Shown: positions 16,614 to 25,262, counted from the stretch's first letter. The stretch is 64,000 nt of DNA from Amycolatopsis mediterranei (GCF_026017845.1 NZ_CP100416.1:8698842-8762841), one strand, 5' to 3'. Made by a program: numbers and translations. The notes: a model not told the origin generated them from the sequence alone.

Positions 16614-17753
16614 GCCGGCGTAGTTTTCGGCCAGTTCGGTCTTCGCGGCCGTCGACGTCACCGTGCGCTGGAGCTGGGAAAGCTGGAGCTGGGCGTCGAA
16701 GCCGTCGCCGTGACGGTGCAGCATCGAGGTCATCCACCAGGAGAAGTGCGTGCAGCGCCAGACTCGCCGCAACGCCGTCTCCGAGTACGCGTCCACGAGC
16801 CGGTCGTCGCCGCGGAACGACGCCGTCAGTGCCCGCGCCAGCAGGGCGACGTCCGCCACCGCCAGGTTCAGCCCCTTCGCCCCCGTCGGCGGCACGATGT
16901 GCGCCGCATCCCCGGCCAGGTACAGGTTTCCGTGCCGCATCGGGGTCGTCACGAAGCTCCGCATCGGGAGCACGCTCTTCTCCGTGATCGTCCCGGTCTC
17001 CAGCGTCCACCCCGGCACGCCGAGCCGTTCGGACAGCGCGGCCCAGATCCGGTCGTCGCTCCACCGCGCGATGTCCTCGTCCGGCGCCACCTGCAGGTAG
17101 AACCGGCTCACCCGCGGCGAGCGCATGCTGTGCATCGCGAACCCGTCCGGGTGCCAGGCGTAGATCAGCTCGTCCGTCGACGGCGCGACGTCGGCCAGCA
17201 CGCCCAGCCACGCGAACGGGTACGCCCGCTCCCAGACCCGCGGTTCCGGAACGGACGCCCGGCTCGGGCCGTGGAAGCCGTCGCAGCCGACCACCACGTC
17301 CGCCTCGATCCGCCGCGCGGCGCCGGAATCGTCCACGAAGGTCACCGACGGCGACCCGGCGACGTCGTGCAGCGTGACGTCGGCGGCCGAGTAGTACGCC
17401 GGGCGGCCCGCCTTTTCCCGCGCCGCCATCAGATCCTTGGTCACCTCGGTCTGCCCGTAGACCGTCACCGACCGGCCGATGAGGCCGGTGAAGTCGACGT
17501 GGTGCCGGTGCTCCGGCCACTGCAGGTGGATGCCGCGGTGTTCCATGCCCTCGCCGTCGAGCCGGGCGCCGAGGCCGACGTCCCGCAGGAGTTCCACCGT
17601 CCCCGCCTCGAGGATTCCGGCGCGGATGCGTGCCTGGACGTACTCGGCGGTCTGCCGTTCGAGCAGCACCGAGTCGATGCCTTCGAGACCGAGCAGGTGG
17701 GACAGCAGCAGCCCGGCCGGGCCGGCGCCGACGATGGCGACCTGAGTGCGCAC
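16602..17753 (-). CDS. pobA: 4-hydroxybenzoate 3-monooxygenase
   Basis: A 383-residue flavoprotein hydroxylase. The FAD motif VAIVGAGPAGLLLSHLL starts at residue 5; the RIRAGILEAGTVELL and QTEVTKDLM segments, the DG motif (VVVGCDGFHGPSR) and the GDAAHIVPPTGAKGLNLA motif match 4-hydroxybenzoate hydroxylase closely (usual length about 390). It converts 4-hydroxybenzoate to protocatechuate using NAD(P)H and oxygen. GTG 17753 with an AAAGGA site is the start; the longer frame upstream has no family-like sequence. An IclR regulator gene lies upstream on the same strand. No protocatechuate ring-cleavage genes are in the window. Confidence 0.93.
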   Translation of the reverse strand: MRTQVAIVGAGPAGLLLSHLLGLEGIDSVLLERQTAEYVQARIRAGILEAGTVELLRDVGLGARLDGEGMEHRGIHLQWPEHRHHVDFTGLIGRSVTVYGQTEVTKDLMAAREKAGRPAYYSAADVTLHDVAGSPSVTFVDDSGAARRIEADVVVGCDGFHGPSRASVPEPRVWERAYPFAWLGVLADVAPSTDELIYAWHPDGFAMHSMRSPRVSRFYLQVAPDEDIARWSDDRIWAALSERLGVPGWTLETGTITEKSVLPMRSFVTTPMRHGNLYLAGDAAHIVPPTGAKGLNLAVADVALLARALTASFRGDDRLVDAYSETALRRVWRCTHFSWWMTSMLHRHGDGFDAQLQLSQLQRTVTSTAAKTELAENYAGLPL

Positions 17754-17826
17754 TGGAGAAGGTCCTTTCCCGCGACAGGGCCCGAGCATGGCTCGGCGAC
17801 ACCGCCCGCCACCAGTGCATTCTCAT

Positions 17827-18579
17827 TCAGTGAGAGGAATTCCCCATCGCCCGCGAGATCCCGCGCGCCGCGGCCCGCAGCGCCGGGATCTGCATGCGCG
17901 CGTTCCGGTCGTTGGGCACGATCACCGACAGCGCCGCGACGACCTCGCCGGCCGGCCCCCGCAGCGGTACCGCGATCCCCGTCGTTTCCTCGTCGATGAA
18001 CCCGGCGCAGAACGCGTACCCGTTCCGCCGGACGTCGGCGAGGAACCGGCGCAGCCGCCCCGGCTCGGTCAGCGTCGTGCGGCGAAAGGCTTCCAGCGGG
18101 CCTGCCAGCACCTGTTCTTGCAGGTCAGCGGGCGCGTGGGCGAGCAGCACCAGCCCGGACGACGACGCGTGCAGCGGCAGCCGGCCGGCCACCCGCGTCA
18201 CGTTGACGACCGCGCCGGGCGCCGACAGCCGCTCGACGAACAGCACCTCGCGGTCCTCCAGCACCGCGAGCTGGGTGTGGTGCCCGACGACGGCGTGCAG
18301 GTCCTCCATGAACGGCATCGCCGCTTCGCGCAGCCCGAGCGTCGGCGAGGCGCGGGACGCCAGCTCCCACAGCCGGACACCCACGCGGATCTTCCGATCG
18401 GGGTCACGCCGCAGCCAGCCGTGCCCGACCAGCTCCTCGACCAGCCGCGACGCCGTCGCGACGTGCAGGTTCGCCCCCCGCGCGATGTCGGTGACGCGCA
18501 GCGCCGGCGCGTCCGGCCCGAACGCCTCGAAGATGCGGACGACGCGCGAGAGCACGGACTCGCCCGGAGCGCGCTTCAT
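17827..18579 (-). CDS. IclR family regulator, likely of pobA
   Basis: A 250-residue IclR protein: N-terminal winged helix (VLSRVVRIFEAF ... RVTDIARGANLHVATASRLV, residues 8-70) and C-terminal effector domain (about 85-245; HASSSGLVLLAHAP, and CAGFIDEETTGIAVPL near the ligand pocket). It is 73 bases upstream of pobA on the same strand, the usual setting of PobR/PcaR-type regulators that respond to 4-hydroxybenzoate. A perfect 15-base palindrome with 5-bp arms, TCTCATTCAGTGAGA, covers its stop codon at 17821-17835 and lies before pobA, so it could be an operator. Effector and direction of control are inferred. Confidence 0.88.
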   Translation of the reverse strand: MKRAPGESVLSRVVRIFEAFGPDAPALRVTDIARGANLHVATASRLVEELVGHGWLRRDPDRKIRVGVRLWELASRASPTLGLREAAMPFMEDLHAVVGHHTQLAVLEDREVLFVERLSAPGAVVNVTRVAGRLPLHASSSGLVLLAHAPADLQEQVLAGPLEAFRRTTLTEPGRLRRFLADVRRNGYAFCAGFIDEETTGIAVPLRGPAGEVVAALSVIVPNDRNARMQIPALRAAARGISRAMGNSSH

Positions 18580-18641
18580 AACGTCACCAGCACCACTTCA
18601 GCAGTGTGCCCCACCGCGGCGGCGGGGCACACCGCCGACGG

Positions 18642-20408
18642 TCACGGCAGGGCGTTGAGGAACGGCTCGTGGCTGTTCTGGAACTCCCAGCCGTAGTACT
18701 TGTCCCAGTTGATCGACCAGGTCATCAGCCCGCGGAAGCCGGGCGAGGTTCCCCCGCGCAGCGTGTACGAACCGCAGCCACTGCCCTTGACCAGGCAGTT
18801 CACCGCCGTCTGGACGTCGGCGGGCGAGGTGTAGCCGTTGCCCGCGCTGACGGCGGCGGGCAGCCCGATCGCGATCTGGTCCGGGCGCAGGCCGGGAAAG
18901 AACTGCCCGGTGTTGGCCACGCTGAAGCCGGCTTTGAGCATGTCGGTCATCGCGATGTGGAACTCGGGGCCGCCCATGTTGTGGTACTGGTTGTCGAGGC
19001 CCATGACCGGGCCGGAGTTGTAGTCCTGGACGTGCAGCACGGTGAGCGAGTCCCGCAGGGCGTGGATGACGGGCAGGTAGGCGCCGGTCCGCGCGTCACC
19101 GGCGCTCGTGCCGCCGTAGAACTGGTACCCGACCTGCACGAAGAACGTCTCCGGCGCCATGGTGAGCACGAACCCCGAGCCGTACTTGGCCTTGAGCGTC
19201 TTCAGCGCGGAGATCAGGTTGACGAGGACGGGTGTGGTCGGGTTGCGGAAGTCGGTGTCGCCGGCGTTGAGCGACAGCGAGTGGCCCTCGAAGTCGACGT
19301 CGAGACCGTTGAGGCCGTACTTGTCGATGATGGCGGAGACGGAGCTGACGAACTTGTCCCGGGCGGCGGTCGTGGTCAGCTGGACCTGGCCGTTCTGCCC
19401 GCCGATGGAGATCAGCACCTTCTTGCCCTGCGCTTGTTTGGCCTTGATCGCGGCGACGAAGTCGGCGTCGCTCTCGACGTTCGGGCATTCGGTGGCGGAG
19501 CACCGATTGAAGCGGATGTCCCCGGAGGTGACGGAGGTCGGTTCCCCGAAGGCGAGATCGATGATGTCCCAGGCGGCGGGGACATCGGCCATCCGGACGT
19601 ACCCGGACCCGTTGGCGAAGCTGGCGTGCAGGTACCCGACGAGGGCGTGCTTCGGAAGCCCGGTGTCGACGCAGCCACTGGTACTGGCGGTGACGGTCCC
19701 GCTCTTGGGCGGCTCACCGGCACTGTTGTAGGCGGCGACGGCGTAGCTGTGGGTGGTGCACGCGGCGAGTCCGCCGACGGTGGCACTCGTTCCGGTGACG
19801 GTGGCAACGACGGCCGAGCCTTCGTAGACGCGGTACCCGGCGACGGTGCCGGCGCTCGCACCCCAGCTCAGGCCGATGGAGCCGGTGGTAACGGTGGTCG
19901 CTTGCGGAGTACCGGGGGCACCGGGCGCACCGGGGGTGTTGCCACCGGGCCCGTCGAGGACGACGTCATCGGCGTAGTAGGTACCGGCGCCGTACCAGCC
20001 GTGGAGGTAGAGCTGGGCGGAGGTCTGGTTCCCGGTGGTGAAGGAGAGGGACAGCTGGTTGTAGGCGCTCGGGTTACCGGACCAGGTCGAGGGGCCACCG
20101 GTGACGCCGAGGTAGACGGGGTTCCCCCGCACCCAGGCGGAGACGGTGTAGGTGGTGTTGGGCTGAACGGAGACGGTCTGCGCACACTGGGCGTAATCGG
20201 CGCCGACCGGGGTGCCGGCAAGGGCGTAGCCACCGGAGTGCACGGGCGTGCTCACGGCGGTCGCGTTGGAGCAGGTCCAGCCGGAAAGCGACCCGGCTTC
20301 GAAGCCGGGGTTGGCGAGGAGGTTGGCGGCTGCAGCGGGGACGGCGAGCACCCCCGAGAGAGCAAGCACGAAGGCGGCGAGGGTTGCGGACAGTCGGGAA
20401 CGCCTCAT
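18642..20408 (-). CDS. Secreted family 18 chitinase with CBM and FnIII domains
   Basis: A 588-residue secreted chitinase: signal peptide (cut near AAAA, residue 28), a galactose-binding-like carbohydrate-binding module (about 29-152, NLLANPGFEAGSLSGW ... YYADDVVLDG), a Gly/Pro linker, one fibronectin type III domain (about 167-247) and a GH18 barrel (about 253-588). The catalytic line is NGLDVDFE with acid Glu374; the first Asp of the usual DGxDxDxE is Asn367, a variant seen in other bacterial chitinases. It should cleave chitin outside the cell. ATG 20408 follows GGAGGACC. Two DasR-like boxes lie 28-63 bases upstream. Confidence 0.93.
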   Translation of the reverse strand: MRRSRLSATLAAFVLALSGVLAVPAAAANLLANPGFEAGSLSGWTCSNATAVSTPVHSGGYALAGTPVGADYAQCAQTVSVQPNTTYTVSAWVRGNPVYLGVTGGPSTWSGNPSAYNQLSLSFTTGNQTSAQLYLHGWYGAGTYYADDVVLDGPGGNTPGAPGAPGTPQATTVTTGSIGLSWGASAGTVAGYRVYEGSAVVATVTGTSATVGGLAACTTHSYAVAAYNSAGEPPKSGTVTASTSGCVDTGLPKHALVGYLHASFANGSGYVRMADVPAAWDIIDLAFGEPTSVTSGDIRFNRCSATECPNVESDADFVAAIKAKQAQGKKVLISIGGQNGQVQLTTTAARDKFVSSVSAIIDKYGLNGLDVDFEGHSLSLNAGDTDFRNPTTPVLVNLISALKTLKAKYGSGFVLTMAPETFFVQVGYQFYGGTSAGDARTGAYLPVIHALRDSLTVLHVQDYNSGPVMGLDNQYHNMGGPEFHIAMTDMLKAGFSVANTGQFFPGLRPDQIAIGLPAAVSAGNGYTSPADVQTAVNCLVKGSGCGSYTLRGGTSPGFRGLMTWSINWDKYYGWEFQNSHEPFLNALP

Positions 20409-20435
20409 CGGGTCCTCCAGTCAGGGAGAGACCTT

Positions 20436-20471
20436 ATTGTCTAGACCAATATGTAAATTGTCCAGACCAAA
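20436..20471. promoter_or_regulatory. Paired DasR-type (dre-like) boxes of the chitinase gene
   Basis: Two direct copies of a near-palindrome, ATTGTCTAGACCAAT at 20436-20450 and ATTGTCCAGACCAAA at 20457-20471, repeat every 21 bp, two helical turns. They resemble the DasR responsive element (core TGGTCTAGACCA) and the paired 12-bp repeats of Streptomyces chitinase promoters (established knowledge). Their place just upstream of the chitinase start fits control by a DasR-like GntR repressor that responds to amino-sugar phosphates. Confidence 0.82.
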
Positions 20472-20741
20472 AGGAGGGTTGCGGTGGCGCTCGCGGTCAG
20501 GTTCGGTGCCGCAGCGCTCGGGAAGCTCCCAGGCCTCCGGGGGCTCAGCTCACGGGCGGTCGAGGAGCCCTGGCAGGGATCGGCGGACTGCGCCGGCAAG
20601 GCGGGCGCCGGCCAAGGGAAGCCCTACAGGCTGGCGGCGGCCAGCCGGGCGAGCCCGCACCGCTGAAGGCGGGGCCCCGCCGCAAGCCCCCGACGCCCGG
20701 CCCCCGACCACACCGCCCTGCCGAACCGATACGCAGCCGCA
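20472..20741. other. Spacer between chitinase promoter and truncated kinase
   Basis: About 270 bases without a gene I can support. A 60-codon frame from GTG 20484 follows an AGGAGG-like site, but its product (Ala/Arg/Gly-rich, no domain) looks like chance coding in GC-rich DNA. The stretch is rich in short G and C runs and ends at the long hairpin at 20742. Confidence 0.4.
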
Positions 20742-20805
20742 TCAGCGGCCGGCACGCCGGGTCAAGGTACGCTTTCCCGCCTTGACGCGGCGTGCCGGCC
20801 GCTGA
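20742..20805. repeat. Long hairpin with 26-bp arms
   Basis: Left arm 20742-20767 and right arm 20780-20805 are reverse complements over 26 bp with a single mismatch, around a 12-base loop. The arms contain CAGCGGCCGGCACGCC and its complement. It covers the last codons of the truncated kinase frame. It is far longer than a usual terminator and lacks a T run, so it may be a small palindromic mobile repeat or an unusual transcription end. Confidence 0.8.
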
Positions 20806-21110
20806 ACAATCCGGCGTTCGGGTCGATGGAGAGTCACTGGAACACGGCAGCGAACCACGGACAGCAACGCCGGACCGAGCGCGCACCCGACTATCCGCAG
20901 CCGGTGCCACGCGTGCACCACCGGCCGGTAACACCGGTACGGCACCACCGACGGCACAACCGCCCCAAGCCTTGCCCGCACCTGGTCGGAATCCAGCACC
21001 GGCAGCCCCGCCACAGCATGGCGGAGCATGGTCGTCTTGCCGGCTCCGGGCAGCCCCGCCACGACGAGCAGATCGCGCGGGCCGAGCTCGATGACAGTGG
21101 GCTCGCTCAT
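20742..21110 (-). pseudogene. Truncated P-loop kinase (zeta-toxin/AAA-kinase-like)
   Basis: The 122-residue frame begins like a complete P-loop kinase: IELGPRDLLVVAGLPGAGKT with Walker A GLPGAGKTT at about residues 18-26, then VLDSDQVRARL and HAWHRLRIVGCALGP. From about residue 80 the sequence turns into Arg/Val-rich text without similarity to the family, and the last 20 residues come from the hairpin at 20742-20805. Related actinomycete kinases continue for another 80 or more residues, so the 3' part was probably replaced or deleted near 20870. The remaining protein lacks a plausible substrate domain. Confidence 0.6.
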
Positions 21111-21130
21111 GCCCCGCCAACGTCCCGACG

Positions 21131-21152
21131 AAGGTAATGGTTCCTTTACCTT
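21131..21152. promoter_or_regulatory. Inverted repeat upstream of the truncated kinase
   Basis: AAGGTAA at 21131-21137 and TTACCTT at 21146-21152 form a perfect 7-bp inverted repeat with an eight-base spacer, 21 bases before the kinase start. It is one of the few A/T-rich spots here and has the geometry of an operator. No linked regulator is apparent. Confidence 0.45.
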
Positions 21153-21371
21153 AAGTTCACGCACAGTGACGGGCAACCGTTCGTGCACCGAAGACCACCC
21201 GGCCGGAAATCCGGTGGTCACCCGCCGTGCTCCGCTGCCGGAAACCCCTGCGCCGCAAGCCATCCGACCCCCGGAACCGCTTCGGGTGAAGATCGCGCCG
21301 AAGCCTTCCCGCCGTCCGGAAAATCCTTATCTTCTGGAAGGGACGCTCAGTGAGAACAGGGGAACCTCGTC

Positions 21372-21794
21372 ATGACCCAGTCACTGGAACTTCCGGTCCA
21401 GGAATTCTGTCTCGATTGGACGCTCACGGGCGACGAAGGCGCCCGGGTCGGGATCGCCCTCTCCGGGCAGGTGTCCTTGCTGGACAACAACCGGTTCTAC
21501 AAGATCGACGGCGTCGTTTACGTCACCGAGGGTGACGCCGACATCCGCGCGGTCGGCAACCCCCGGATCTCCGTGCGCCGCAACGGCGTCGAGAAGACCG
21601 GGCGCCAGTGGGGCTGGGAGATGTGCTCGGCGCGCAAGAGCCTCGGCGCGCTGAACACGATGGAGGGCTACTTCGTCCGCACCGGCTACTGGGCGCCCGC
21701 CGACCGCGCGATCCAGCTGAGTCTCTGCGCCGAGCAGGGGTGGAACCGGCGCAAGAGCTACAGCCCGCACGTCACCGTCCGGATGGTCGACTGA
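21372..21794 (+). CDS. Small hypothetical protein
   Basis: A 140-residue soluble protein from ATG 21372 with AGGGGA upstream. The composition is normal for a real protein (many aromatics, Asn, Asp, few Ala runs): EFCLDWTLTGDEGARVGIAL, then DNNRFYKIDGVVYVTEGDAD, and a Trp-rich middle (GRQWGWEMCSARKS). The alternating pattern suggests mostly beta structure, perhaps lectin-like, but I recognise no family. It has no signal peptide, membrane span or catalytic motif. Its 3' end overlaps the convergent kinase gene by 23 bases. Confidence 0.7.
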   Translation: MTQSLELPVQEFCLDWTLTGDEGARVGIALSGQVSLLDNNRFYKIDGVVYVTEGDADIRAVGNPRISVRRNGVEKTGRQWGWEMCSARKSLGALNTMEGYFVRTGYWAPADRAIQLSLCAEQGWNRRKSYSPHVTVRMVD

Positions 21795-23499
21795 CCACTG
21801 TGGACGCCCGGCGCCGCGCCGCCGCGACGACCAGCCCGGCCGCGACCGCGCCCGCCACCGCGCACCCGGCCCCGAACCCCGGCGACGGTTCGTGCACGCG
21901 CAGCACCGAAACGCACAGCCACACGGCGGCGCCGAACAGGAGGCCCAGCACCGGCCCGCCGACCGCCGCGCCCCGCCAGCGGTGGCCGCTGCGGATCGTG
22001 CGCAGCCCCGATTCGAGGTAGGCGAGGGCGAACAGCGCCAGGATGAGGCTGCCCGCGCCCATCGCGCTGGCCAGCGGGTGCTGGCTGGTGAGCAGGGTGA
22101 ACGTCCGGGTGGCCGAACCGGTCCGCACGTCGGCGGTGACGGCGCCCCCGACGATCCACCGGGCGATCCCCGGCAGGGTGAGTGCGGCGGTGAAGCCGTT
22201 GCCGTCGGGTTTCGCCTCGGTGGCCGCGGACCCGAGCGGAATCCCGGCGGCGGACAGGTCGAGCGCCACCCGGCCGGGGTTGCCGGGCCCGGTCAGCACC
22301 AGCGGCTTGCTGAGATCCACCTCGACCGGCGCCGAGACGGAGGCGCCCCCGAGGTTCAGCGCGGACGACGCCGGGTGCGGCAGCCGAGCGGGGTTGAGCA
22401 GGGCGAGCACGACGAGAACGATCGCGGCCGCCCCGGCGGCCAACCGCAGCCAAAGGACAGCAGCCGACGACGTGACTGGCGAATCCGGCCCCGGCGGCAG
22501 GCTGGGAGGCGGGCTGGTCGGCGCGCCGACCAGCGTGGCTCCCGGCCGAACCACCGGCCGCGTCCGGGCCTCCGCCGGCAACGCGGGGGCCGTCGCCGAA
22601 TTGAGCCCGGCGATCACCCGGGGTGTCAGGTGCAGCACCGGGACCCCGGCGCGCTCCAGCCACCCCGGCCCGTAGACCACCGTCGCCGCCGCGGCGAGGT
22701 CCGCCGCGAACGACTCCGCCTCCCGGTACCGCGCGTCCAGTTCGCGGGCCAGGCTGCGCATCACCACTCCGGCGATCGGCATCGGGACACCCATGATCGG
22801 CTGGGGGTCGGTGAACATGTGCTGGCGCATCATGCTGATCGCGCCGCGGGTGTTGTCGAACGGCAGCCGGCCCGACAACAGCTCGTACAGCACCGTCCCC
22901 GCCGCGTACACGTCGGCCGCCGGGCTCAGGGCGTTGCCCATGGCCTGCTCCGGGGCGATGTACGCCGGGGTTCCCAGGATCTCGCCGCCGTGCGTCACCA
23001 ACGTGGCGCCCTCGCTGATCACCCTGGCGATGCCGAAGTCGGCCACCTTCACCACGCCCTGCGTGCTGAACAGCAGGTTCCGCGGCTTGACGTCGAGGTG
23101 CAGCACGCCCGCCCGGTGCGCCGCGTGCAGCCCGGCCAGCATCGCCAGCCCGATCGCGCACGCCTGCTCGCCGCTGACGCCGCCGCCGTGGAAGCGGCTG
23201 TGCACCGTCCCGCCGTCGAGACGCTCCATCACCAGCAGGTGCTCGCGGCCGGTCCGCACGTAGTCGTACACCGGGACGATGTGCGGGTGGTCCAGGCTGG
23301 CGAGCACCCGCGCCTCGCGGTCGAAGAGCTCGCTGCTCGCCGCGTGGTTGAGCACGTCCCACGGCAGCTGCTTGATCGCGACGCTGCGGCCCAGCGTCCG
23401 GTGCACGCCGGCGAACACGACGCCCATGCCGCCCTCGCCGATCGACTCGCCGATGTCGTACTGCGGCAGGGCGGCGACCAGCTCGGCCGGTGCGCTCAT
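21772..23499 (-). CDS. Membrane Ser/Thr protein kinase (PknB-like)
   Basis: A 575-residue kinase. Kinase domain about 14-270: glycine loop IGEGGMGVVF, Lys43, catalytic HLDVKPRN with Asp136 (LD replaces the usual RD), DFG at 154-156 and APEQ in the activation segment. A Pro-rich linker leads to a membrane span (about 350-372), an extracytoplasmic domain (about 375-475) and further spans near the C-terminus. It has no PASTA repeats. The ATG overlaps the stop of an envelope-protein gene at 23496, so both are made together. The His-Leu-Asp loop is non-RD, suggesting control that does not need activation-loop phosphorylation (inference). Confidence 0.92.
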   Translation of the reverse strand: MSAPAELVAALPQYDIGESIGEGGMGVVFAGVHRTLGRSVAIKQLPWDVLNHAASSELFDREARVLASLDHPHIVPVYDYVRTGREHLLVMERLDGGTVHSRFHGGGVSGEQACAIGLAMLAGLHAAHRAGVLHLDVKPRNLLFSTQGVVKVADFGIARVISEGATLVTHGGEILGTPAYIAPEQAMGNALSPAADVYAAGTVLYELLSGRLPFDNTRGAISMMRQHMFTDPQPIMGVPMPIAGVVMRSLARELDARYREAESFAADLAAAATVVYGPGWLERAGVPVLHLTPRVIAGLNSATAPALPAEARTRPVVRPGATLVGAPTSPPPSLPPGPDSPVTSSAAVLWLRLAAGAAAIVLVVLALLNPARLPHPASSALNLGGASVSAPVEVDLSKPLVLTGPGNPGRVALDLSAAGIPLGSAATEAKPDGNGFTAALTLPGIARWIVGGAVTADVRTGSATRTFTLLTSQHPLASAMGAGSLILALFALAYLESGLRTIRSGHRWRGAAVGGPVLGLLFGAAVWLCVSVLRVHEPSPGFGAGCAVAGAVAAGLVVAAARRRASTVVSRPSGR

Positions 23500-24284
23500 C
23501 GGGTGAATTCCTGCGTTGACGGCAGCGGGAGCTGGACGGTGGCGTCACTCTCGGTCACCGCGGGCGGCGCCGGGTGCGGGGTCAGGTAGCCGAGCAGGAA
23601 CGCGATCGCCGCCGCGCCGAGCACCACCGGGATCTCGATCGCCGGCTCGGGCGGGACCAGGCGCAGCACCGACAGGCTGATCACCGCGACCAGGCCGGTG
23701 CCGAAGCCGGCGGGCAGGAACCGCACGCCGCGGCGCCAGCGGTTGGGCGCCAGCCGGTGCCGGGCCAGCGCCAGCAGCGCGGTCACCCAGGCGAGGATGG
23801 TCAGCACCAGCATCGCCAGCCCGAAGACCCCGTACACCGACCAGAGGGAGCCGCGGACGTCGGCGACCGTCGTCGCCTCGCCGAGCGTGCCACGCCCGGC
23901 ATCGAGCAGCTCGACCGACGACGGCAGCAGCCCGGTCGCCTGCCCGGCCAGGTCACCGAGGTCGAGGACGAACGTCCGGGACACCGAGCCGCGGGCCGGC
24001 ACCTCGAAGGGCGCGGTCGTGTCGTAGGCGAAGAACGTCAGCGCGAGCGCGACGCCCGAGAGCCGCACGCTGCGGACCTTCACCGGCGCGGTGCCGGTGT
24101 TGGTCGCCACGACCTGCAGCTCGACCTGGTTCGCCGGATCGATCGGGACCGTGGCGTCCTCGATCGGCCGCTTGTCGATCGAGACCTGCAGCTGGAGCGA
24201 GCCGGATGCGGCCGAGGCGGGTGGGGCGCCCAGCAGCACCGCGCACAAACCCAACGCAACCCCCGCCGCGATGACACGTCCCAT
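23496..24284 (-). CDS. Exported membrane protein with an Ig-like domain, coupled to the kinase
   Basis: A 262-residue protein: signal peptide (cut near PPASA, about residue 25), an extracytoplasmic beta-rich domain (about 27-140; IDKRPIEDATVPIDPANQVE and VVATNTGTAPVKVRSVRL, the style of Ig-like COG1470-type domains), then four membrane spans (about 145-245) with a basic loop (RHRLAPNRWRRGVRF). ATG 24284 follows the usual length for the signal peptide. It is the first gene of a coupled pair with the Ser/Thr kinase and is divergent from the Pro/Thr-rich membrane protein at 24359. It may be a kinase substrate or partner. The family is not known to me. Confidence 0.8.
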   Translation of the reverse strand: MGRVIAAGVALGLCAVLLGAPPASAASGSLQLQVSIDKRPIEDATVPIDPANQVELQVVATNTGTAPVKVRSVRLSGVALALTFFAYDTTAPFEVPARGSVSRTFVLDLGDLAGQATGLLPSSVELLDAGRGTLGEATTVADVRGSLWSVYGVFGLAMLVLTILAWVTALLALARHRLAPNRWRRGVRFLPAGFGTGLVAVISLSVLRLVPPEPAIEIPVVLGAAAIAFLLGYLTPHPAPPAVTESDATVQLPLPSTQEFTR

Positions 24285-24358
24285 TGGGCATCCCCTACTT
24301 GCGTTATCCGACTGGTCCGGAATGCTACAGCGAGCACACACCGGGGAGGGACGTCCCA

Positions 24359-25255
24359 ATGCGATTCGTGGTTCGGCTGGTTTTAGGCGCCGTGGCCGGA
24401 ACGTTGCTTCTGCTCGCGAGTGCGGGCCTGGCCGGCGCACAAGTTCCGCCGACGGTTGGTTTGAAACCGTCGAGCGGGCCGGCGGGCAGTTCTTTCACCA
24501 TTTCCTGGAACGGTTTCCCGACCTGCCGGATCATCAATTTCTCCTGGGCCGGCACGGCACTGGGCTCGAAAGTGGCCCCGGCGACCAGCGGGCAGTTCCC
24601 CACCGCCGTCCCCGCCGGCGCGAAGCCGGGCTCCTACACGGTCACCGCGACCTGCTCGAGCCAGCCGGAGACCGCCAGCGGCACCTTCGTCGTCACCGGG
24701 GTCACCACACCGACCCCCACACCCCCGCCGCCGGCGACGACCACGCCGCCGCCCCCGCCGGTGACCACGCCCCCGACCCGGCCGGGGACCCCGACCGCGG
24801 GCAAGCCGACGATCACCCCCACTCCCCCCACGCCGACCACGAGCACGACGCCGCCGACGACAACCCCGGCGACCCCGACGAGCACGCCCGGCACCCCGAC
24901 GACGTCCAGCACCGCGCCGAAGCCCGGCGACCTGGTGCTCGACCGGCCGAGCATCAAGCCCGGCGAGCCGCTCTCGGCGTCCGGGACGGGCTGCCTGCCG
25001 AGCCGGATGGTGACGTTGATGTCGGACGGCACCGAGGTCGGCAGCGCCTTCGCCGACAGCTCCGGCGCCTTCACCGCGCCGGTCGAGTTCACCCGCATCG
25101 AGGCCGGGCGGCACACCGTGGTCGCCGAGTGCGGCGTCCGGCTGACCGGCGCCGTCGACCAGGTCGTGACCCGCTCCTCCGGCGGGCAGACCGGCACGCT
25201 GGTCATCCTCGTGTTCTTCGTCCTCGCCGGCATCACGGTGATCCGCTTCCGGTGA
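24359..25255 (+). CDS. Surface protein with two Ig/TIG-like domains, Pro/Thr linker and C-terminal anchor
   Basis: A 298-residue protein: signal peptide (cut near AGLAGA, about residue 26), a first beta domain (about 28-115; PTVGLKPSSGPAGSSFTISW, typical of IPT/TIG-like folds), a Pro/Thr linker (about 120-190), a second similar domain (about 192-270; VLDRPSIKPGEPLSASGTGC) and one C-terminal membrane helix (TLVILVFFVLAGITVI). It should project from the membrane into the cell wall. The GGGGAGGG site supports ATG 24359. It shares a 74-base divergent promoter region with the kinase/envelope-protein pair, suggesting common control. Confidence 0.82.
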   Translation: MRFVVRLVLGAVAGTLLLLASAGLAGAQVPPTVGLKPSSGPAGSSFTISWNGFPTCRIINFSWAGTALGSKVAPATSGQFPTAVPAGAKPGSYTVTATCSSQPETASGTFVVTGVTTPTPTPPPPATTTPPPPPVTTPPTRPGTPTAGKPTITPTPPTPTTSTTPPTTTPATPTSTPGTPTTSSTAPKPGDLVLDRPSIKPGEPLSASGTGCLPSRMVTLMSDGTEVGSAFADSSGAFTAPVEFTRIEAGRHTVVAECGVRLTGAVDQVVTRSSGGQTGTLVILVFFVLAGITVIRFR

Positions 25256-25262
25256 GCCCCGG

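Noticed and set aside
17821..17835. Short palindrome at the end of the IclR gene as a terminator
   Set aside because: Arms are only five bases with no T run. It is kept only as a possible operator in the IclR entry.
20484..20666. Short frame with an AGGAGG-like site after the chitinase boxes
   Set aside because: The product has no domain and typical chance composition. The AGGAGG lies beside the regulatory repeats and may be coincidental.
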